64,000 nucleotides of DNA from Entrophospora sp. SA101. Lineage: Eukaryota > Glomeromycota > Glomeromycetes > Entrophosporales > Entrophosporaceae. The DNA is taken from assembly GCA_958430865.1 (NCBI GenBank), contig CAUDNR010000347.1, forward strand, positions 37,712 through 101,711, read 5' to 3'. This document shows, one piece after another, positions 24,701-36,405 of the stretch. Position 1 is the stretch's first letter. Each line of letters starts with the position of its first letter. The notes beneath the pieces are model-generated. The model saw only the letters and a program-made list of their open reading frames with translations, had not been told where the DNA came from and searched no databases. A program made the translations under genes and the position numbers.

Positions 24701-26567
24701 ATGATATTTTATAAAAAATTTACATTAATATTATGCTCAACATTAATATTAACTGGATTTTATTATGATAATTTAGTATATTCAAATTATATCGCTCATT
24801 TTGAAATACCTCTCCATCAAAAACAAGTAAAAAAATTAGCAATAATTGGTAAACAAGTCAAAAAAATATAAATATCTTTTTTTTTTTCAAATAAATAAAT
24901 CGATATATTTAAAGGTCAATTATCATCATTTTAGGTGCGGGAGCTGGTGGTTCTTCAGCTTCTTATTGGTTGAAAGAAGCATTTACCAATTCTAGCTTAA
25001 ATGTTAATACAACAGTCTATGAACAATCATCAATAGTCGGTGGACGTGCTAAAACCATTAAATTTGAATATAATGGAGAAAAGTTCAATATTGAATTGGG
25101 TGCGACATTATTTATTGATGATAATTATAATATGTTTAATTCAGCAAAAAAATTTGGATTGGAATTTATTAAACCCGGTGAAGAAGTACCTGATGCAAGA
25201 TTCGGAATGTAAGTTTCGATATATTAATAGTAATTAATTAATTAGAAAACTAAATTACAAAAATTGGTTATATTTGTTATTAGATGGACTGGTGAAAAAT
25301 TTATATTTGAAGAATCATCTCATTCTTATTGGAACTTGATAAAAATAATATGGAAATATGGAATTGCTCCATTTAAAGTAATTGTTTCTTTGTAAAATGA
25401 TAAAATAATAAATAATTATAATTATAGTTATTATTTATCATTACTTTTTTTGTTTAAAAATATAGGTTAAAAGTTTAGTTAGAGAAACCATAAAAGCATT
25501 TTTAGGAATTTATGAATTTGAAAAACCATTTACAAGTATTGAATCTGCAGCAAAGCGTCTAAATATTCATTCACTACAAACACTTACGGGTGATTATTAT
25601 TTTTCTGAAATCAAAAAAATAAATAAAAATTACATTTACGATTTTATAGAACCAGCTGTACGTGCCAATTATGGACAAAATATAAGTGATATTCATGCAA
25701 TTGGAACCTTTATTAGTTTGGCACCTCAAGGAGCAAAAGGAATTAAAGGAGGAAATTTTCTATTATTTGAAAAATTCATTGAAAATTCAGGAGCAAATCT
25801 CCAACTAAATTCCAAAGTTATAAAAATAAAAAAATTACCAGAAAAATCATCAATTGATACTATAGATAGCTCAAAATATTTAGTTTATACTAAAAGTGGA
25901 ACTATTGAAGAATACGATGGAATTATTTTAGCAACCCCGATTGTAAAGTATCTTTTATTTTTATTTTTATTAATTGATTAGTAATATCTATGTTTATTTA
26001 CATTTATTTATTTAACTTTAGCAATTTTCAGGGATAACTTTTGAAAACATTTTTAACATTCCAAAAATTCCAAAAATCCCGTATGTAACACTTCATGTAA
26101 CATTAGTTATTGGAAATTTAAATCCTAATTATTTTGGTAAAAAGTCGTTTGATGATCTGCCATTACAAATTTTAACGACGAATGGTCCAAAAGTGGATTT
26201 TTTGGTTCTTGGAACAAGAAAAAGATTGGATAACGGAGAAACAATTAATAAATTTTTTACCAGAAATCATTTATCAGATGAAGTTTTAAATAAAATATAT
26301 TTGAACAAATCTTGGATTTATCGAAAAGTTTGGAAATCTTATCCAAAATTATTGCCAAATCAAACATTCCCGCCTTTGGAAATTGACGAAAATTTCTTTT
26401 ACGTTAATAGTTTCGAGCCATTTATTTCTGTGAGTTGTTTAATTTATCATGATTTTTTGAGAGATTTATAAATAATCTTTTATTTGCCTTTTTATCAGAC
26501 TATGGAAACTGAAACTGTTTCAAGCAAGAATATCGTCGACATAATAACAAAAAAATTTTCACCATAA
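24701..26567 (+). CDS. Prenylcysteine oxidase-like FAD enzyme
   Basis: Six exons (24701-24848, 24935-25208, 25284-25377, 25466-25942, 26022-26429, 26499-26567) give 489 residues. A hydrophobic N-terminus (LILCSTLILTGFYY) looks like a signal peptide or anchor. The FAD-binding Rossmann motif reads AIIGAGAGGSSASYWL (about residues 47-62), followed by YEQSSIVGGRAKTI. Later IWTGEKFIFEESS, PAVRANYGQNISDIHAIG, IKGGNFLLFEKF and ILATPI match the order seen in PCYOX1, which cleaves the thioether of farnesyl- or geranylgeranyl-cysteine during turnover of prenylated proteins in the endomembrane system. The C-terminal TLHVTLVIGNLNPNYF also fits. The ATG at 24701 is chosen because the slightly longer frame begins with TTG. 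Confidence 0.88.
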
Positions 26568-27704
26568 TCAATGTTTCACAGTTCAATTTTTAGGGTATTT
26601 AAATAATATCAATTTTCAGGGAGTTATTATCAAAGTCGCGTGTTGGTTACTCGTTTTCTAAAAATTGTTCAACTATATAATTATGTTTTTCCCTAAAACA
26701 GATTTTTTTATTGTTTTTGTTTACGTGCATATAATAAACATCTCCTAAATTTAACAAATATTTGCGTATATATAACAAACAAATCAATGAACTTCAATGT
26801 GACACACATTATATTGACACGAGAATAATATAAAATCGTAAATTTTTCGTTCACATATTTTTAATTCCTACAAACCTTCCCTCTTTACTTTTATTTTTTT
26901 TCTATTACTACTATTCATCATCATCGTCATCATATCATAATCACCATCACCTTTCAATCCTTTTTGTCTAATACTAGTAGTATTATATTTCGATCCTTTT
27001 TTTTTTTTTTTTTAAAAAATCCAAATCGTTAAATAGAAAAATGAATAATTCAAATAAACAAATAAAATGAATAATTCAAATAATTTGTATAATCAATTTC
27101 TTTATCTGAGTCTTTTTCACTTGATGCATATTCTAAATTTTTATTCAATTTGTTACTTGACTTTGTTTTTGTTTGCTTATTTAGTCTTGGAATTTTTTAA
27201 TTGGAAGAATGTAAATGTGTTAATAATGTATTGTTTGTTGATTGTTTATAAAAATATGTCTGAACTAGTGTCCCTATTCGAATATTCACATTAATATTAA
27301 TTAGCATATTCGAAATTGGTGTCAAATAATTTTTATATATTCGAATATCCATAACACTTTCGACTTTCGAATATTTGTGTAATAATAATAATTTACGTTA
27401 TAATTAAATCATGATAAATGTATATAACGATTTATAAAGAATTAGTCCAAACATTACAAGTCAAACAAATTATTTAGAAAAATTTGGATAGTTAAACACC
27501 AATTATCATGCATATAGGCATATGCTCAGTAAAAATGCAGTTTTTATATTTTTAAAAAAATTTATATATTTAATTACATGAAATGTTGTTACATTAATAA
27601 AAAAAATAAAGTATACTGTATATATATATTAATTAAAACATATAATATCTGAAAGTATTAGTATTGGTTTGAAATTGTTACGGATAAGAATAGGAACACT
27701 AGTA
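26568..27704. other. Intergenic DNA
   Basis: No supported gene. A 75-residue hydrophobic frame at 27067-27294 (start preceded by a duplicated 'atgaataattcaaataa') might be a small membrane protein, but phenylalanine and leucine richness is expected by chance here. Several TTCGAATA words cluster at 27277-27375. Confidence 0.35.
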
Positions 27705-27851
27705 CTAGTCTGAACTTTTATAATTCGTTCTGATCACATGTTTAGATATTTTTACTAAATAAGAAAGATCATCTTGTGTCAGTTTCATTTTTGATGCAAC
27801 TTCGGATCGCCAAGCTTTTTTAGGACCCCGAACAAATCTTAGGAGATGGTA

Positions 27852-28319
27852 TAGTGCAGGACACCTAGTCCCACAACTTTTTATTAATCTTGTATATCCT
27901 TTAGTATACCAGAAATGGAAATGTAACACCAAAAAAACAAAACATGATTTTGAAGCTAAGACCTTTCTCCACAAAGCTACGATTTCATTTTGTTGATATG
28001 TCACATTACCATGGAGAGATCAAGCCTCAAAGTTGCACAAGTTTACTATGTTAAGCCCAAAACTGTCGCGTTACACGCGATTTATATATATATAAAAATG
28101 AACAAATTGAAACAAAATAAAAGTTTTTGAATTTTTAGTTGATGATCACATCCATATTAGGTAACCCAATGTTTATTCTTATTGCCGATTTTACTATTTA
28201 TGGAATGACTAGGAAATATCACATGACAAAACAATTTTTATTGCATTTTTGATTGGAAATTTTTTCCCAAAATTCGTCGTCGTGGCGCAGTAAATTGCGG
28301 GATTAGGTGTCCTGCACTG
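27852..28319. mobile_element. Non-autonomous TA-flanked inverted-repeat element
   Basis: The left end TAGTGCAGGACACCTAGTCC and the inverted right end CAGTGCAGGACACCTAATCC match at 18 of 20 positions, with TA at 27850-27851 and 28320-28321. The interior has a minus-strand open frame with no known domain that runs out into the left flank (RGPKKAWRSEVASKMK), so it is not a transposase. Confidence 0.75.
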
Positions 28320-28339
28320 TACATTTGTAATTTTCTTAA

Positions 28340-28446
28340 TCTGTGACCCGTTGACCTAACGGGTCGGGTTGGGTCAACTGTTTAAAAGTTCGAGTCGGGT
28401 CAGGTTGAACCACTGACCTGACCCGACCCGAGTCGTTCGGAGCTCT
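28340..28446. repeat. GGGTCGGGT-type repeat interrupting a gene remnant
   Basis: GC-rich direct and inverted runs of GGGTC and GACCC lie between CCGTTGACC and CCGAACGACT. On the minus strand the unit begins AGAGCTCCGAACGACTCGGG, right where the adjoining gene remnant stops being recognisable. A related stretch lies at 34646-34720. Confidence 0.5.
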
Positions 28447-30336
28447 ACTATATTCAACATCTTTACAATTTGTTGGAAATTTATTTAGTATTATATGGGA
28501 TATTTTTTTCCATCCTCTGTTTAGAAGATCCAACAAAAGGTTTATTCTCCAAGGCTTAGGCTTTTGAGCCAAAACCTTATTTGGTCCAAAAATAGAATGA
28601 TACATCTTGTTAAAAAACTCCCAATGAATTAATACCACATGTTCCCTCGAATTCAATGAAACATGTAAAGGGCCAATTAAAGGTATAAAATTTTTAATAA
28701 TATTTTTTAGCATTTTGACTCCTTATTTTAGTTATTGCCTTCATAATAAATAGCTGACCAGGCCAATCTGCTGAAACAGGTATTATATTATTTACTAAAT
28801 ATCTAGAAATACTTTCTATTTTGCTTATTGACGTTAAAACATTTACATAATCATCTAATGAATGTAGATTGCTCTCTTGGAATTGAACTATCCTTGTTCC
28901 TATCATAGATCTATCCTGTTGTCTTTCAACAATTAAGGGATCGTAGAAATGAATAGTAAGTGATTCTGTTCTATTGGACTCTAAAAATTGCTGTGCACTC
29001 GAAGAGATCCATTTTATTTTTCTATCATTGTAACTTGATCAAGTACCCCTTTAAAATTATGTATTAACTGATAGTTTATTCTGTGTGCTTCAATGTTATT
29101 AGGATTAAAAATAGATATTTCATTGTAAATTTCAGGAATTGGTCTGCATTCAATTTTTTTTTGACACACAAGTTGCCATATAGATTGCAGTAGATAAAGT
29201 TGTAGTGTTTGGTAACCCCTAACCATGTATATTATGAAAATCATCAAGGTTGAAACAGAACAAGTTATTTATCTAAAATTTAAGTACATACTTAATAAGC
29301 TTTTTTAAATTTAATGTTACAATTATTATTAAGTTATCTAATCACTTACATTTTCATTGAAGTACTCATTAATTTTTTCTGGGTGACTTTTTGCTAATTG
29401 TTTTTTATAATTTTCAATAGTTTTATAGGAAGTTTTTACCCCAATTTTAGACAAAGTATCTATGGCAGTACAACTTGCTCCAGCACCAACAAGATATAGG
29501 CCAATATCAAGTTTTATGGAATTAATGAATTTGTTGCGTAAACCTGCTAGCAAGTAACAAAATGTAATGATTGATTTTTTTGCATCTTCTTTGTTTTTCT
29601 CCTTTCTTTCTGTTGGAATAATTGCATTGACCATTTCATCAAAAAACCCATCTAATCTGCTATCTTGATTTTTTATCATATCAGAGAATTTCTCAGGGTC
29701 CAATTCAACACTACCTTTGAATTTTCTTTGTTGATCATAAAGGACTTTGCTTAAAACTTTGATTTTTGATCCAAAAGTAACTATATAATATAATAATTTA
29801 ATTGATTAGTCACTTGATTAATTTTTAATTTAAGAAAATAAAAAAGAATTACCATCATTAACATCTTTATCTGTTATATGAACACTAGAATCTTCATGTA
29901 CATCAGTGTGACATGTTATATTGTCTAGTTGTAATTTTATTTGGTTTATATTATCAACTAATAATGAAAAATCTTCTTTTGATACAATAACATTTTCTTC
30001 ATCAAAATTAAGTTTAATTTTAGACCAATCTAATTCATCAGTTGACTTGCTAGATGAAGGTTCACCATATAATTTATCTGTCATCACTTGAACATTCTCA
30101 TTATTTAATGATTCACTAGATTTTCTTTTCTTTTTTTTATCATGTCTATCTGGTTCAACTATTTCCATGTAATGTGTATAACATAATTGATCACCCTCCT
30201 TTATAAAGTCATATTGTCTTTCAGAATTTTTATCTCTTATTTTTTCAATAGTATAACTGGTCATTTTATTAAATTTGACAGCAGTATTTTTGCAATCAGA
30301 TATTATACATGGACCAAGATTTTTTGCTTTTGGCAT
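28447..30336 (-). pseudogene. Broken transposon-derived gene with N-terminal zinc motif
   Basis: Minus-strand exons 30336-29853 and 29780-29350 join in phase: MPKAKNLGPCIISDCKNTA and GDQLCYTHYMEIVEP suggest a C-x4-C...C-x2-H zinc fold, followed by a Lys/Ser-rich and acidic linker, then DPEKFSDMIKNQD and LVGAGASCTAIDTLSKIGV. From 29257 down the frame breaks repeatedly: a stop after FHNIHG, a shift in an A9 run after ATCVSKK (about 29154-29162), and a shift near 28711 before IKNFIPLIGPLHVSLN. Later text includes NKMYHSIFG and PKPWRINLLLDL. I take this as a member of a large repetitive gene family of these fungi, probably transposon-derived; I cannot name the superfamily. It ends abruptly at the GGGTC repeat. 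Confidence 0.6.
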
Positions 30337-30489
30337 AGTTGATTTTAATGGGATTTGGTTAATGTTTAATAATTTTTATTTTTTATTTTATTATTTTATT
30401 TTCAACATGAGATTTTACAAAACAAAATTTGCAGTGTTTAAATATTTGAAAAAAAAACAATGATTTACAAGTTATAATAAACAAAAGAA

Positions 30490-30900
30490 CCTTTATTTTA
30501 ACAAAAGAAATAAAGAATATTAACAAAAGAAAATGAATTTGTTGTAATATCAATAAAAGAAAATAAATTCATTGTAATATCTAACCAACAAAAGAAAATG
30601 AAATATTAATTAACAAAGAAAATGAATTTGTAATATTATCAACAAAAGAAAATGAAATATTAATTAACAAAAAGAAAATGAATTTGTAATATTATCAACA
30701 AAAAGAAAATGAAATATTAATTAACAAAAGAAATGAATTTGTAATATTATCAACAAAAGAAAAACAAGAATTCATTATGACATTAACAAAAAAAAATGAA
30801 AGATTACTAACAAAAGTCAACAAATTTGTAGTAATAGCAACAAAAGAAAACGAAATATCAACTAACAAAAAGAAAAACTAAAGAATTCATTGTGATGTTG
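30490..30900. repeat. AT-rich minisatellite, about 55-bp unit
   Basis: Six or more imperfect copies of a unit made of two related halves, AACAAAAGAAAATGAATTTG and AACAAAAGAAAATGAAATAT, follow one another upstream of the broken gene. Outer copies are more diverged than central ones. Nothing else is evident from 30337 to 31027. Confidence 0.8.
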
Positions 30901-31027
30901 CATTCGTTGTAATATTAATACTAATATAAAAATATATGTTACATGGAAATCAAATGTAATGTGATAATTGCGAATGTTGATCAAAATAGAATTTCCACTA
31001 TGCTACGTGTATTTGGTGTCCTATTTA

Positions 31028-31841
31028 CAGTTAACCCCCTAAATGCACCCCCCTTAGGAATGTGCATTTAGGGAATTAAAGCATTTTATTGGCTATTGGT
31101 GACTAATGTGACACTAATTAAAATTTTTTAAAAATTCAACATGAATCTATCTATTGTAATTTGTTCCATTGTATTTATTTTTTTTAAGTTAATATATTTT
31201 TCAAGAGAATTAACTGATTTTGCTTGTTCATTGTATGGACAATTTCCAAACTTGTTAACTATGGTAGAAATAGGTTGATAAGAATGTTAGTTAAAATGGT
31301 TTTTGAAAAAATCAATTTTGGTAAGCAATTTTGGATTTACAATATTCTTTGTATCAATAGACATAAAAAATCTACCCAGCCTTTTAATATTTAATTAAAG
31401 AGTCCAAATAATTTCAGATATAATTTTGGCAACTAATAAAATTAACTTCAGCATTTATGAAAAACTATTTCACCATTATTAAGAGAGCCAACTTAAGCTT
31501 ACACTTGACTCAATTGAGTGCAATTAATTGAGTCATATGAAAAACATATAAGTAATTGAGTCAAGTCACAATTAAAATTTGAGATTTTGGGAATTAAGCC
31601 AAAGCCAAATTAATTTTGACAACATGTAATTGTAAAAATTTTCTAAGGTTACACAATTAACAATGCATAAAACCACGTGAAAATCACAGGCGTACATTTA
31701 GGGAGTGTGGCTTTATATACATAGTTGGGAATGAAAAAAAACTGTGCAGTGCGGATACACTTATCTCTTAAGTCCCAAGCTTGGGAATGAGCATTTAGAG
31801 AGGGTGTGCATTTATGGGTGTGCATTTAGGGGAGTTGGCTG
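31028..31841. mobile_element. Non-autonomous TA-flanked inverted-repeat element
   Basis: Left end CAGTTAACCCCCTAAATGCA and inverted right end CAGCCAACTCCCCTAAATGC, with TA at 31026-31027 and 31842-31843. The subterminal word 'tgcatttaggg' is repeated several times near both ends (31060, 31690, 31790, 31815), a usual place for transposase binding. A 75-residue frame across the right end (31744-31971) has no domain. Confidence 0.7.
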
Positions 31842-32162
31842 TATGTTTTTTCTTAAGGAGTTGGCAATACCCTCTTGGTTAAGAAATAAAACTTGTAAGT
31901 TTCATCAAAAAAAGTTGCATTTAAAAAATAAAATAAAATTGAATAAAATAATTACCATTCTTTTTAAATAACTAGAGTGACAAAAGTGGTGATAATTACC
32001 ATCATTTTTAATAAATGACATTTGCCCATGATCTCAAGCTACTCCTTTTCCTTGTTTTGTTCTTTTTCCTAAAAAAAGAATATTAATATAAGTTATTAGA
32101 TCAACCAACATGACTAATTATTTACTATCACGCATGCATATGTTGTACAAGATTATCATGTA

Positions 32163-32854
32163 CAGTCATACCTTGTTTATATCCCTACTTATTTATATCC
32201 CATCATTAGTTGTATCCCCAATATGTGATGGAATAAATTTCCCTATTGTAAATATACCTTGTTTGTATCCTATTGAGTTATATCCCTATCCCCAAATTTT
32301 CAAAATTTCTTATATTGAATCCAAATATTCATGTTTTATATCTCTAATTCAACTGCAATTTATTGTGCAACATAAAATAATTTTCCTGCATTTCCAAGCC
32401 ATGTTAATTAAAAGGCCATGGTAAAGTAAATAAAATAAAGAGGTATATGAATTAATGGCTATGTAAATTAATGGCCGTGGTAAAAAAGCAATTCAGCTAA
32501 TATTGCTGAAAGTATTACAGACCCATCACAAACATCAATAGAAGAAGATACCAATGGTGAAGAAGAAGAACCAAAAATCTCACATCAAGATGGGAAAAAG
32601 TCAATTGAGATTGCAAAAAAGTTTTTAGAACAAAGTGATTTTGCTACTAGGGAAGATATTAAGTAATCAATAATATAATAAAACATTTAAATGTATCTAC
32701 AGATAGAAAAAATACCAATCTTCAATTAATGAATTTTATTAATAAAATTACTAAATAAATATTATATATACACTAATAAATTTTCAATAAATTATCACGT
32801 GATGGATTTTAGTTATATCCCATAAACCTCTCAAAAAAAAGGGAGGTATGACTG
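32163..32854 (+). mobile_element. Pogo/Tigger-like element carrying a transposase tail
   Basis: Left end CAGTCATACCTTGTTTATAT and inverted right end CAGTCATACCTCCCTTTTTT share the first eleven bases; TA flanks both. Near 32490-32665 a plus-strand frame reads NSANIAESITDPSQTS, EEEEPKISHQDGKKSIEIA and KFLEQSDFATREDIK, typical of the acidic end plus terminal helix of pogo-like transposases. The catalytic core is missing. Confidence 0.7.
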
Positions 32855-33430
32855 TAGTTATCCACAAAAAATACCTGCAATCGCCAAATCGATTTCTAAA
32901 TAAGGATAACACGCACCCAACCCACCAATAAAATTGGATGTTCTCATGATGTTGCGCAAAATTAAGGTTATTTTTGCAGATAACTACATGATTATTTCTA
33001 CAAGAATCCCTCATTAGTTTTTTTGTTGACACGATTGATTTCTTTTTTTATAGGATGAGGAAATGTAAATGTTACTTGGTTTGGCATAGTGAATATAAAT
33101 ATGTATATTATTGAAACCAAAATGTGGCTGGAGCATGTCTGTAGTGTTTTTAAGCTTGATAAGTTGGTTTTGGCCAAAAATTTTTTTACTATTTAAAAAA
33201 ATTCAACAAATCAGTCAATCTATATAAAGTTGTGATAAGTGTTAAGTCAGTCAATCACTTAGCCCAAGTATAATTAAATGAAATCATGATAAATTGGTCT
33301 CATGTGATATTTCATTATGTGAAGGGTCATCATTACTATTTTAATAATGTGTGATTTAATAATTTTTTATTCATAACATATTATTATTATTTATTATTAT
33401 TATTAGTCATGAAAAATATTATGAGTAATA

Positions 33431-33568
33431 CACACAGTCTCAGTATAATGTATATTTAACTAGTACAAACTTAGAAACTATCTGCAAAAATCTCCAATCA
33501 AATCCAAATTTTTTACAGATAGTTTAATTTGTACTAATTAAATATCCGTTATACTGAGACTCACTGTG
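33431..33568. mobile_element. Hairpin MITE, 138 bp
   Basis: The two halves are near-complete inverted repeats (arms of about 55 bases, for example CAGTCTCAGTATAATG against the inverted AGTCTCAGTATAACGG, and AACTATCTGCAAAAA against AACTATCTGTAAAAAA). TA borders both ends. There is no coding room. Confidence 0.8.
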
Positions 33569-34645
33569 TAATTTGCAATGAAATTTTTGATGATCAACCA
33601 TCACAATCAACCCAAACAAGAATGGTGAATGGTTATAGTCAGCCTAGTTGGCCTAGTTGTTAATATTAGGAAGACTATAATGGGCAATTTTTTTTGTAAA
33701 TCTTGCCATGTAACAAAATAATACAAAGATTACCAAAAAGTGGTACAATTTTTACCAAGGTGACGGGTTTACTATTAATGTTGTTAACTATAATCAGCAA
33801 ACAAAATGAGTAAATTTTAACTCTCTCTTTGAATACAGTTATACCTTTAGATCAGAACACTCAATATAAGGACCCGGACAATCATATTAGAGGTAATAGG
33901 GCACTCAATTAGTGAGAATAACCATTTTTACCCCTAAAAAGCTTGATAAATTTTACCCTGAAATTTTCATATCACATCCAAAAATATGTAATTTTACCTA
34001 TGAAATTCCCTATGACATTTTATTTGTTTTATTTAAATATTTAGACAATGCAGAATAGACAATAAAATCTTTTCATCTGTTAGAATTTTATAAATTTTAA
34101 ATGCATTTGAGTGTAAAGTAATCATATTTGTATTATTCATACTATACACACTAATTGAAATTTGACTACCATGATAATAGATGATTTATTTTGATGACAA
34201 ATGTGAGAACAATTCATGTTCATCTTTGCTTGTTAAATAAATAATATTATTTTGAAGATTAACATATACTTTAGAGGAAACATTTGAAATAATATCAACA
34301 TCAGTTATTGCTTCTTTTGTGTAATTGAGTGATAATATAATTGCTAGAAATTGAACAAGATGAATTTTAGAATTAATTAGTGCCAAGGCAAATCCATTGG
34401 TGAGATATTTGCAATAGTGATAGCTGGTATAGAAGGTGATTCTGCATTAAATTTAAAATTAGTAACATGTTTTTGAGAAGATTAAATATTCTTACCAGAA
34501 TTATTTAAATTTAGTTGGTTCAATCCAGTATCTTGAGTCCTTCTTTTATTAAATTTTTAATGTATTGCTTATTTGATTTATATTGTCTAATCTCTTTCTC
34601 ATTCCCCATCTTATCAAATGTGATTTTGGTTGATTGTCATTACTA

Positions 34646-34720
34646 AAGCTCCTAACGGGTCGGGTTCGGACGGGTTAAGTGTCAACCCGAAATTTTCGGG
34701 TTGATTTCGGGTTAATAAGA
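34646..34720. repeat. GGGTCGGGT-type repeat, second copy
   Basis: AGCTCCTAACGGGTCGGGTT is followed by CGGGTT/AACCCG words arranged as direct and inverted repeats. It resembles the inverted form of the unit at 28340-28446. Confidence 0.5.
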
Positions 34721-35125
34721 AAATTTTGTGATTTACATAAATTCAGATAATAATAATTAATTAAATATAAAAGGCGAAACCGTTATAGTGGTTTAAAAGC
34801 TGTAATTTGTCGCAAAACACAATTCATGATGCAAGAGATGTAGAACTCAATTCGTGACGCAAGACGTAATTCAAGACAATTCGTGACACAATACATAATT
34901 AAAGACACAAGGCTGGTGGATGACGGCCGGAACTAATCATAGTTTAGGCCCAATACTTCTAATATTAAATTTTCTTCTGTGTGCTTCATGATTTATTGTA
35001 CAATAAGCTTAGCATTACATATGAAAATTTTTTGAAAATCTACCTTAGTTTTATAGTATATGACCAGAAAATTTTTTAATAAATTTTACCCGAAAAAACG
35101 AGATTAAAATTTTTTACCCTTTTTA

Positions 35126-35472
35126 CATGCACATCTTAACTCGATAAGTCGGACATTTATTTATATTATAAAGTACTTTAAACAAATTGATTGCTGCATC
35201 CGACTTATTGAGTTTAGATGTGTATGACCTTTTTTATCCTTACCTATGATTTTCCTATGACCTACCTTTTAAAAAGACAGTTTTTTCCCACTTTTTTTTT
35301 GCATATGACATCAATTATGATTGTCCGTGGTTCTTCCATATATACAAGAACATCATATAAAAGCCTCTCTATAAGAATACATGTTATGAGCTGAATTACT
35401 ATTATTATGCTTATAAAAAAAATAACCATCCAAGAACGATAAGGTCATTTTTAGAGAGGCTTATATGGAGGA
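35126..35472. repeat. Two inverted-repeat hairpin units
   Basis: Unit one (about 35126-35232) pairs GCACATCTTAACTCGATAAG with the inverted CACATCTAAACTCAATAAG. Unit two (about 35350-35472) pairs ATAAAAGCCTCTCTATAAG with the inverted ATATAAGCCTCTCTAAAAAT. Both look like short MITE-type elements with decayed ends. Target duplications are not clear. Confidence 0.5.
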
Positions 35473-35607
35473 GTAATTACTTTTTTTGTACAAAATTACA
35501 ATGGAAATAAAGCTTGTTTGTTTCTTTTTTAAAAATTATTTCAACTTTAAAAAAAAAAATAATTGATCGGAAAGTAGTTTCTTTTTTTTCTATCTTCTCA
35601 TAAAAAA

Positions 35608-36366
35608 ATGAGTTTATATTTCAAAGATATCGGACTTTATTTATTATCTATCATAATATTTATTATTACTAATGTATTTTCAGATTCTAGTATATCACGT
35701 CATGCAACTTTTAGCGTAGTGGTGGATAATAAAATTTATGTTCTTGGAGGATTTAGTGCAGGAATATCATCTTCAACGGATTCATTATTTTATGTAGATT
35801 TGACTAAAGATTTTGATGCTACAAAGGTACCATGGGTAGATGGTGATAAAATACCTGTAAGAACTGCTTGGGGCGTAGGCGCTGTTGGTGGGACAAACAA
35901 ATCTACAATATTCTTATTTGGTGGAATTATGGTCAGTTCAACTTCCAATGCATATAATTTCACCAATTTGCTTTATGCATATGATATACACAAAAATGTT
36001 TGGTATACACCAGGAACAACAGGAATTATCCCCATGAATCGTCGAGAAAGCAGTATTGTGGTGGATGATAAAGGAAAATTATATATTTTTGGTGGATTGG
36101 CAGATGAATTTACTGGATCTCCTAACTTTATCATTTTTTACGATATATATACTTTGAATACAGCAGATCTGACTTGGGGTCGAGTCTCTGCAATTGATCC
36201 ACCATTACCAACTTGTGATCATACTTCAACTTTATTACCTGATGGTAGAATTGTAATTATCGGTGGAAGAGAATCAAATGATACTAGCGGTCTGATTCTT
36301 CGTGAAGTTGACATATATAAAGTATGCATTTATCTTTATAATTTGAATTTATATATATATATATAT

Positions 36367-36405
<39 letters not shown>

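Larger units (their letters stand above)
33569..35607. other. Repeat-rich intergenic DNA
   Basis: A single CAGTTATACCTTTAGATCAG end preceded by TA lies at 33837 without a clear partner. On the minus strand, 34620-34186 contains possible coding debris (NKQYIKNLIKEGLKI, then SKIHLVQFLAIIL and VSSKVYVNLQNNIIYL) that I cannot assign. A degenerate tandem repeat with words 'caattcgtgacgcaagac' and 'caattcgtgacacaatac' spans about 34797-34911. Confidence 0.4.

Noticed and set aside
27705..28004. 99-residue minus-strand frame
   Set aside because: Half is inside a TIR element and half in its flank, so the frame is a chimera created by insertion.
30490..30900. CRISPR-like array
   Set aside because: Units are adjacent imperfect copies without unique spacers, in a eukaryotic nuclear context; it is a minisatellite.
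32784..33032. 82-residue minus-strand frame
   Set aside because: Crosses the end of a TIR element into flanking DNA; no motif.
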